Assembly (NCBI GenBank): GCA_963575745.1
Contig: CAUYUJ010018884.1
Location: forward strand, 156,674 to 188,090
Reading direction: 5' to 3'
Source: Prorocentrum cordatum
Taxonomy: Eukaryota > Sar > Dinophyceae > Prorocentrales > Prorocentraceae
Length of the DNA: 31,417 nucleotides
Shown here piece after piece: positions 25,228-31,417 of this stretch. Both the position numbers and the translations under genes were made by a program. The notes under the pieces were generated by a model that was given only the letters and a program-made list of their open reading frames with translations, made no database searches and was not told the DNA's origin. Position 1 is the stretch's first letter; every line of letters starts with the position of its first letter.

Positions 25228-25374
25228 AAGTCGGGCGTGTCCCTCTACAGGGGGAATATTCAAAAATAGTGTCAGGGGACTATGTTTTGATTATTTGCTG
25301 TCCATTTTGGAATATGTTTTGAGTATCTTGTATTGTTCGTCGAAAATCCCCCTGTAGGGGGACACTCCCGATTT
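25228..25374. mobile_element. TIR element M1, copy 3
   Basis: AAGTCGGGCGTGTCCCTCTA then CAGGGGGAAT on the left; ATCCCCCTGTAGGGGGACAC then TCCCGATTT on the right. The interior shares GGGGACTAT, TTTTGATTATTT and GTTTTGAGTAT with the copy at 834. Confidence 0.9.
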
Positions 25375-25512
25375 AAAACCATCGGACGTGTCGAAACAAA
25401 GCATCGACCAGCGCAACAGAAGTTCAATCGATGACTCATGTTGTTGTGCTCTGGAGCCTCCCAGGATCGGTGAAGCCGCATGGCATCTGCAAAGTCCGGG
25501 CCGCTCAGCTTC
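25375..25512. other. Spacer between two M1 copies
   Basis: About 138 bp of repeat-free DNA; nothing recognised. Confidence 0.3.
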
Positions 25513-25658
25513 AGTCGGGCATGTCCCTCTGCAGGAAGAATATTCAAAAGTAACATAACAAACGTCTGGGGACGATGCTTTGATGGTTGTTTGGCTATTT
25601 TTTGAGAATGTCTTGCGCATCTCTTATGTCTGCGGCCAAATCGAGGACGTGCCCGACC
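25513..25658. mobile_element. TIR element M1, copy 4 (right end eroded)
   Basis: Left end AGTCGGGCATGTCCCTCTGC then AGGAAGAAT; right end keeps only GAGGACGTGCCCGACC. Interior GTCTGGGGACGATGCTTTGA is similar to copies 1 and 3. Confidence 0.75.
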
Positions 25659-26269
25659 GACCACTCAGCCGTACGTGGCAGTTCTCAGCCTGTTATTCAG
25701 TCGGGCCCTGAGGCGGGGCCGCCCTCCATCCGTTCAGTGCCTGCACAGAGTTGGTCTCCCGATCGTGAGTCCGGGGGCCGCCTCGAGAGGGAAGCTCGGC
25801 TCGAAGCGGTGCCGCCCTCCGTCCGTGCAGTTGCTCTCAGTGAGGCGAACGCCGAATTTCGGGAGCCACCCGGCGACCCTCCGGTGCATGTGCTGAAACA
25901 TTGTCGAACCGGATGTGCGCGGCGTTATGGCGGGGGCCACGTCTGTGGAAGAGCATCCGCTCTCCACCGATCTGCAAGTTTCAGGATATCTGTCTACAGG
26001 GGAGGGGGTGCAGGAGGAGGGGAGTGGGGAGAGGCATGAGGAGGAAGTGAGCGGGGGGAGAAATGGGCGGCTGCAGGCGGAGGAGAAGGATCAAGTGGGG
26101 GGGGGGGTGGGAGGACGTTCCCAGTTTCGGACCGCAGGCAGAAACCCGCTCGGGATGGTGACAAAGCGGGGCACTGGAGGCTCTGCACGCCGTGGATGAG
26201 AAATAGCCTTGTCACAGATTGGTTGCGCGAGGCACTGTGCTGTTGGGCTGCTGTCTTCTGCAGAGGCGG
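25659..26269. other. Unassigned; small internal repeat
   Basis: GCCGCCCTCCATCCGTTCAG (25719) and GCCGCCCTCCGTCCGTGCAG (about 25810) are near-copies 91 bp apart. A + frame to 26039 is open but unrecognised. G-rich from 26000. Confidence 0.3.
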
Positions 26270-26400
26270 CAGATTGGGACAGAGGAGGACGAGGACAATG
26301 GATGATGAGAGGTGAGTGCGGTGGGAGGAGGGCGCAGGGAACTCCCCCCTGCCTGCCTACGTCCCTCCTCTCACCCCCATCTATCCTCCCTCCTTTCTCC

Positions 26401-26810
26401 TCATCCTGATCCTCCTCCCTCATCCTCCCTCCCTCCCTCCGCCTCCTCCAGGTCGCGAGCGGCGAACGTATCCATATCCACGCCCTCGCGGTATACATTC
26501 TGCGGCAGGATCCCGCAGATGGGCGGTCGCACGGATACGCTCCGCGCGGGGCATCCGCGAAAAAAGCGCCCCGTCTCCGCGGGGTCGCGGCCCAGGGGGT
26601 TTGCCCGCGAGGCCGCAGATACGGATATGCTTTCGCCCCAGAGCAGGGGGAGGCGGATGACGGTGGAGGTGTGAAGGAACGCGTCACGCCGACAGGCCAG
26701 CAGAAGTAGTGCACGTGACTGCGCCCCTTGTCCTCTCGGGAACGGGCGCAGGGGGCAGTCCCTCGCATTGGAGCTGACGGACGCCTCCAGACACATGTTC
26801 TCCTCATCGT
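26401..26810 (-). CDS. Candidate minus-strand coding region, unidentified
   Basis: A minus-strand frame enters from the GAG array on its 5' side and runs to 26401. It reads ordinary sequence such as ENMCLEASVSSNARDCPLRP and NVYREGVDMDTFAARDLEEA, with many codons ending in G or C. Counter-evidence: the + strand is open here in more than one frame too, and the GC content makes chance frames long. No family is recognised and the true start is unknown. Confidence 0.25.
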
Positions 26811-26894
26811 GTTCCTCCTCCTCCTCCTCCTCCTCCTCCTCCTCCTCCTCCTCCTCTCCTCCTCCTCCTCCTCCTCCTCCTCCTCCTCCTCCTC
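26811..26894. repeat. TCC array
   Basis: About 28 TCC units directly before the first copy of a 275-bp tandem duplication. Confidence 0.95.
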
Positions 26895-27244
26895 CAAGTC
26901 CCGCTGGAAGTACTAAGAGACCTGGCTGCACAAGTGGAGGAGGAGAAGCGAGAAGCCCTCCGACGAGACCTGCACCAAAGCAGTCGCGAGTACAGCGCAC
27001 GGCTCGCCACGGCCACCAAGACGACGGGTACGCTGCACAGGATCACCCTCCTCCTCCACCTCCTCCTCCTCTTCACTTCTCCTCACCCCTCCTCCTCCTC
27101 CTCCTCCTCCTCCTCCTCCTCCTCCTCCTCCTCTCCTCTCCTCTCCTCCTCCTCCTCCTCCTCCTCCTCCAAGTCCCGCTGGAAGTACTAGGAGACATGG
27201 CTGCACAAGTGGAGGAGGAGAAGCGACCACCTCGACGAGAGCAG
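26895..27244 (+). repeat. 275-bp tandem duplication, retrotransposon 5' context
   Basis: CAAGTCCCGCTGGAAGTACT then ARGAGACMTGGCTGCACAAG and TGGAGGAGGAGAAGCGA begins at 26895 and again at 27170, each time straight after a TCC array. The duplicated unit therefore includes the array. Translations such as TTGTLHRI resemble, weakly, the pre-RT part of dinoflagellate retrotransposons. Confidence 0.8.
27047..27169. repeat. TCC array (second copy)
   Basis: TCC run with TCTCC interruptions between the two duplicated segments. Confidence 0.95.
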
Positions 27245-27325
27245 GAAGTGGCCACTCGCGACCGAGCACTCGGGAGCCCCAACGACATCATCGACGCCAA
27301 GGCCAACGACTTCAGCAGCACCTGA

Positions 27326-28217
27326 GCCTGCCCTGAAATACAACACCACGAGCACGAACATACCCTTGCCAAGTCAAGGGCAAGGGCAGAGGACGAGCCA
27401 CCACCACGAGCCTGGACAGTTGAGGACATCGACAGATGTCTGAATGGGGAAGCCGACAAAGGCAATGGAGTGGACATGTTGTGGCGCAGTGATCTACGAC
27501 GGCTACCACGGTCAGGACGCCAAGTAGTGATCGACCTCTTCAACATGTGCGAGCAGCACCTCACGTGGCCATGGCAGCTACCGCTGTCGCTTGTATTGAT
27601 CACTCCCAAGCCCCCCGAGGGAGACAGGGCCCTAGCCCTGCCACATCAACGAAGTCGCTGCCTACTGCATTGAGAACAATGACGTCACTGGGCAAACACA
27701 CGCGAAAGAGAGTGGGACGCGGCCGTCGCGGGCAACAGCTGCCCGAGAGAGGCGATCCGCCGCCTCATCACGGACGAGTGCGCCGACGCGTTCAGCATGA
27801 CCGATTCCATGTTGTTGGCCGACATTGAGAAGTTTTGCGGCAGCCTCAGGATAGACAAGACAGTACCAGCGGCACTGCACATGCAGATCCCAGCGCGGCA
27901 GCTATACCTGATGATGCTTCAACATGCCGCTACAAGAGTACTGCGCAAAAAAGGCTCGTACTCACTCCCCATGTGCGCCGACCGTTCTATCCTCGCAGGA
28001 TCACGCCATGCCAACAATATCCCACGTACAGTGGTCTACGCAGCAATGGCAAGACCCACGGGCACCAGCCAATTGTCTCGACCCATACCTCGCGCATGGT
28101 TCGACGACATCAGCATACGTATCGTCGGCAGCAGGGATCAAATCACGACAGCCACAGTCAATACCACCCACCAACTCTTCCTGGCCTTGGAAGAGCACGA
28201 ACTCAAGTTGGCCGACG
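27326..28217 (+). pseudogene. Retrotransposon reverse transcriptase segment, two in-frame TGA
   Basis: After TGA 27323-27325 one frame encodes WTVEDIDRCLNGEADKGNGV, then WPWQLPLSLVLITPKPPEGD (RT fingers, the region of the conserved basic/proline block). It continues to WDAAVAGN, then DIEKFCGSLRID (motif A, Asp at 27821-27823), ADRSILAGSRHANN (motif B region) and WFDDISIRIVG (motif C, FDD at 28100-28108). The only stops are TGA at 27671-27673 and 27680-27682; the frame is the same on both sides, so these are point changes, not a shift. After HELKLADG it runs into the GGT array, which replaces the thumb. RT would copy the element RNA into DNA. Inactive as it stands unless the stops are read through. 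Confidence 0.85.
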
Positions 28218-28912
28218 GTGGTGGTGGTGGTGGTGGTGGGTTGTGGTGGTGGTGGTGGCGGTGGTGGTGGTTGTGGTGGTGGCGGTGTGGTGGTTTGTTG
28301 TGGTGGTGGTGGTTGTGGCGGTGGGTGGTGGTGGTGGTGGTTTGGTGGTGGTGTGGTGGTGGTTTGTGGTGGTGGTGGCGGTGGTGGTGGTGGTGTGGTG
28401 GTTTGTGGTGGTGGTGGTGGGTTGTGCTGCTGGTAGTGGTGTGGTTGTGGCGGTGGTGGTGGTGTTGTGGTAGATTGTGGTGGTGGTTGTAGTGGTGATG
28501 GGTTTTTGTCGTGGTGGTGGTGATGGTGAGTTGTGGTGGTGGTGGTGGTGGTGGTGTGGTGGTGGTGGTGGTGGTGGTTTGTGGTGGTGGTGGTGGGTTG
28601 TGGTGGTGGCGGTCGTTTGTGGGTGTTGTGTGGTGGTGGTGGTGGTGGTTTGTGGCGGCGGTGGTGGTGGGTTGTGCTGCTGGTAGTTGTGGTGGTTGTG
28701 GCGGTGGTGGTGGTGGTGTGGTAGATTTCGGTGGTGGTGGTAGTGGTGGTGGGTTTGTGTGGTGGTGGCGGTGGTGATGGTGAGTTGTGGTGGTGGTTGT
28801 GGTGGTTGTGATGGCTATGGTGGTGGTGGTGGTGGTTGTGTGGTGCTGTCGGTAGTGGTGATGTTGTGTTGAGGCGGTGGTTGTGGTGGTGGTGGTAGTG
28901 GTGGTAAGTGTC
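28218..28912. repeat. GGT/TGG array (about 695 bp)
   Basis: Imperfect GGT with TTGTGG, GCGG and GTGCTGCTGGTAGT interruptions; the last occurs twice (about 28425 and 28675), so the array grew by segment duplication. + frames read Val/Trp/Gly and the - frame reads His/Thr/Pro; all are by-products. It sits where the RT thumb should be. Confidence 0.95.
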
Positions 28913-29275
28913 GCTGCGTCCCCGCTGTCGCCGGCGCCAGCGCCGGCGCTGCTGGCCGCCGCCAGCGCCGGCGCCGGCGCGCGGGGGGGGTTTGAACCCC
29001 CCCCTCTCCCTGGCGCCAGGGGGGGGGAGGGGGGGGGGTTCAAAACCCCCCCACCCAACTTGAGCTGCCTCTGGTCATCGTCGCTACGTCCCCGCCATGA
29101 ACGTTGCTGGCGGCCGCCAGCGCCGGCGCTGGCGCCGAGAGGGGGGGAGTTGAACCCCCGCCCTCCCCAGGGGGTTTTGAAGCCACCCCCCCTGGGAGGC
29201 GGGGGGGGGGCGTTCGGGGGGGGGGGGGGGGCCTTGGTTTTGATGGACGGCGCCGAGTGTGGGGGGGGCACCACC
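28913..29275. repeat. GC-rich twin repeat with C/G-run hairpins
   Basis: TCGCTGCGTCCCCGC (about 28913) and TCGCTACGTCCCCGC (about 29081) start two units of about 170 bp. Each has GCCAGCGCCGGCGC words and then G-run/TTGAACCCCC segments that pair with downstream C/G runs. The sequence is strongly self-complementary and G4-prone. Confidence 0.8.
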
Positions 29276-29289
29276 CGGTTCGAAACGCG

Positions 29290-31141
29290 CCGCCGAATGA
29301 TCCCCAGGCAAGCGCCCGTGAAATGCGTTCTCTCAAGAATTACGACGCCCATGGCCTGGAAGATGTTTCTTGACCACCTACGTGGACTTGAAAGGCGTAG
29401 ACCCAGCTTACACCATCGCCAAAGCGCAGTTCACCAACTGATTCAATTGCTGGGGACAGTCCAGACCTACGAACCCAGGAACGGCGAGCATGGCCTGATA
29501 TTTGTTTCAGAATGCTCAAAGTTCCAGCCAACAGAAGATGGACCCAGAGAAGAGGACCGATAGCAGCGATTATACTCGCATTGTGAGGGTTGGGCCGGGA
29601 TTCCAAAGGGCCGGGGCACTGGGTGGACCGCGACAGGAACGACTGGGAAATCCCATGGGACGGCGAGCTCGGAGATCACGCAGACATTTTGGACGCCATC
29701 GCGACAGACGTCCGACACAAGCTGTGGCAAGCAGCCGCAGAACACTACAACGGGAAAGGCCCTGAACGCCAGGGAGCGGACGCGACTGACCTGAGAAGAC
29801 ACTTGGAATGGCTCCTCGAGCGAGGCAAACACCGTGAATGCGGAGGGCTACTACGGTGGCTTGCGCAGGTACTTAGACAAGAACGCGGAAGAAGACTGCA
29901 TGCGGACACGGATGCGACGACTGCGAACGTGGATCCACGGACAGCGACTACCACCACACATGGGGGCGATGCCAATGCAAGAGCGACGACGCAGCGCGCG
30001 AAAAGTCAGGGCGGCCACGCACCCAAGCAGCGCACGGCCTCGTCGACGCGCTTGTGTTTTCGCTCTGGGGTATCACGCCACGAGCACGGTCAGCGCCGCC
30101 AGAATGCGCCCCCCCCCGAGATGGCCAACAAGATGATCCACGACATCCGCGCCCCCCCCCCCCCAGGCGACAACCCGCTCGTAATCAACGGAGACGGCCC
30201 AGGTGGCAAGCGCAGCGCGGACTGGAGATACCAACGACGAGGTCGGGCCTGGGCGCGGTTTGCCACGATTGACGACGGCGACAGATCGCAGCGGCGCGCC
30301 GCGGCGCACTATTGCGCAGACGGCAGACCAGCAACAGTGCAGTGCGGAGCTCTGGGCACTACAGGACTGCCTACGGCACACAGCGGGGCAACTGCGCTAT
30401 TGGACCGACAGCGCGCAGGCATTCAAAAGATGGCGCAGTAAAGCGAGACCTGCGCGCAAGCGAAGCGGGCACTAACGGCGGCCGGTGGGGGCTCATCGGC
30501 AAGGAGCTCAACCTGCATAGCCACAGAGGACACTTAGAAGTTGAAGTCCACCGCATCAACAGTCACCTCACCTGGGAAGAAGCCCAAGCGCGTGGATTTC
30601 CATTACAGGCATGGTACGGCAACGGACAAGTGGACAAGCTCGCGGAGACAGCAGAGCGCGAACGCGACGTCGACGACGCACAGATGACGTTCTACAACTG
30701 GGTCAACGCCACAGCAGCAATTGTCCGACGTAGAAGTGCAACGGGAGCTGTAGACGCCATCGACAGACGCCCATCCGAGGAGAGAGCAGCACGAGAAGCC
30801 AGACTTGAGATGGCGACAGCGGAGAGCCACACAACGACGACGACGGGGCTACTTTGCGGGCGAACCTGATTAATCTAGCGGAGGAAAGCGACCACCAACC
30901 ACGCGCAACCTGACGAGGACAAGACGCGGCAAAGGGCGGCAATGCAAGCGTTGCCAAACAGTAAGTGGGCAAGGACACCAGCTTCGAAATCGCGAAGGAC
31001 TGGCCCATCGAAGATCGCAAGGGGCCGCCGCCAAGACGCGGCGCTGAAGTTGCACGGCGCGGCGCAGCAGCGCAGCCAATCCACCCGCTCGTACTGCTCA
31101 GAGCAAAATCCACGTGGTTCTGCAGGCTACGCGGAGCCACG
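29290..31141 (+). pseudogene. Retrotransposon 3' half, frameshifted: zinc knuckle, RNase H, tail
   Basis: Protein motifs follow in the expected order but in changing frames. LWQAAAEHYNGKGPE (about 29720) comes before CDDCERGSTDSDYHHTWGRC (29913-29972; HH-x4-C as in the intact copy). RNase H motifs then appear in three frames: NGDGPGGK (Asp 30193), AELWALQDCL (Glu 30347) with YWTDSAQAFKRW (Asp 30407), and SHLTWEEA with GNGQVDKLAE (Asp 30633). That needs at least three or four small indels. A CKRCQ (about 30944) may be the tail zinc motif. With the RT at 27326 it probably formed one element, separated by the GGT array. Inactive. Confidence 0.75.
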
Positions 31142-31206
31142 GTGACATAAAACATTTCGGACAAAATTGGAGAAGAGCGCAAGAGACGACCGGGATACAG
31201 CAGCAC

Positions 31207-31417
31207 CAAGTACAAATTCTTCACGCTTCGCGTATCCCCACCAGCCCATCTCAAAACAGCAACTCTAGCGAAGCATGCCGACAGTCGTGTTTTTCAGGCG
31301 TGTTTCCGCCTGCCCCCGCATATCTCCCCTGTTCCTCCTTCCTCCCGCCTCCTTGTACATCCTCCTTGTGGTGGGAGCGGGAGAAGGACGAGGCGGAGGA
31401 GGAGGGAGAGAAAGCGC
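31207..31417 (+). repeat. Segmental duplicate D, copy 2 (cut by window end)
   Basis: Same 210 bp as 2158-2380, same strand, about 29 kb away, with scattered differences. It follows the retrotransposon tail after about 65 bp. Confidence 0.85.

Noticed and set aside
28985-29060. GGTTTGAACCC as a tRNA T-arm
   Set aside because: No acceptor stem, anticodon arm or CCA context; it is part of a G/C-run inverted repeat.
28138-29352. 404-codon minus-strand frame, His/Thr/Pro-rich
   Set aside because: It is the complement of the GGT array and the C/G-run repeat; low-complexity by-product overlying a real RT segment on +.

Overview
This window looks like nuclear DNA of a dinoflagellate or a similar repeat-rich, GC-rich protist. 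The evidence is fragments of a non-LTR retrotransposon with an RNase H domain and terminal zinc-finger-like cysteine pairs, a large load of small inverted-repeat elements, long GGA/TCC, GAT and GGT arrays, and short islands of GC3-rich coding-like sequence between kilobases of repeat. No bacterial operon, rRNA, tRNA, CRISPR array or spliced-leader gene was seen. The organism is an inference; nothing in the window names it. Ns at 6318-6417 mark an assembly gap inside a GGA array.

Left part (1-8700): many small dispersed repeats. These include a repeat rich in AATATGGG (six copies, all on +), a repeat whose hairpin stems differ between copies but stay paired, and several families of 140-210 bp elements with terminal inverted repeats (TIRs) and no coding capacity. 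Two minisatellites, GAT and GGA arrays, and coding-like islands at 1798-1927, 6646-6701 and 7079-7142 lie between them.

Middle (8700-18300): a compound satellite built of short GGCCTCTTGG-like words with AT-richer spacers every 370-400 bp or so. It runs forward at 8770-10900 and reversed at 11860-13530 and 17430-18040. Between the arrays lie more TIR elements, a cluster of the covarying-hairpin repeat (14505-16210), coding-like islands at 11305-11403 and 18121-18200, and a repeat-poor stretch at 16256-17230 that I could not identify.

Right part (18300-31417): retrotransposon remains among pyrimidine-rich and TCC arrays. One frame (19659-21437) keeps a zinc-knuckle-like motif, a complete set of RNase H acidic residues and a Cys-rich tail. 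A second copy has a reverse transcriptase segment (27326-28217) with two in-frame TGA codons, then about 700 bp of GGT repeat and a GC-rich twin repeat, then a frameshifted zinc knuckle/RNase H/tail (about 29290-31140). It is probably one element split by a microsatellite. The last 210 bp repeat a segment at 2158-2382.

Most long open frames here are by-products of repeats without stop codons and are not called as genes. The only strong protein calls are the retrotransposon pieces; the exon-like islands are weak calls made from codon pattern and splice-like borders alone.
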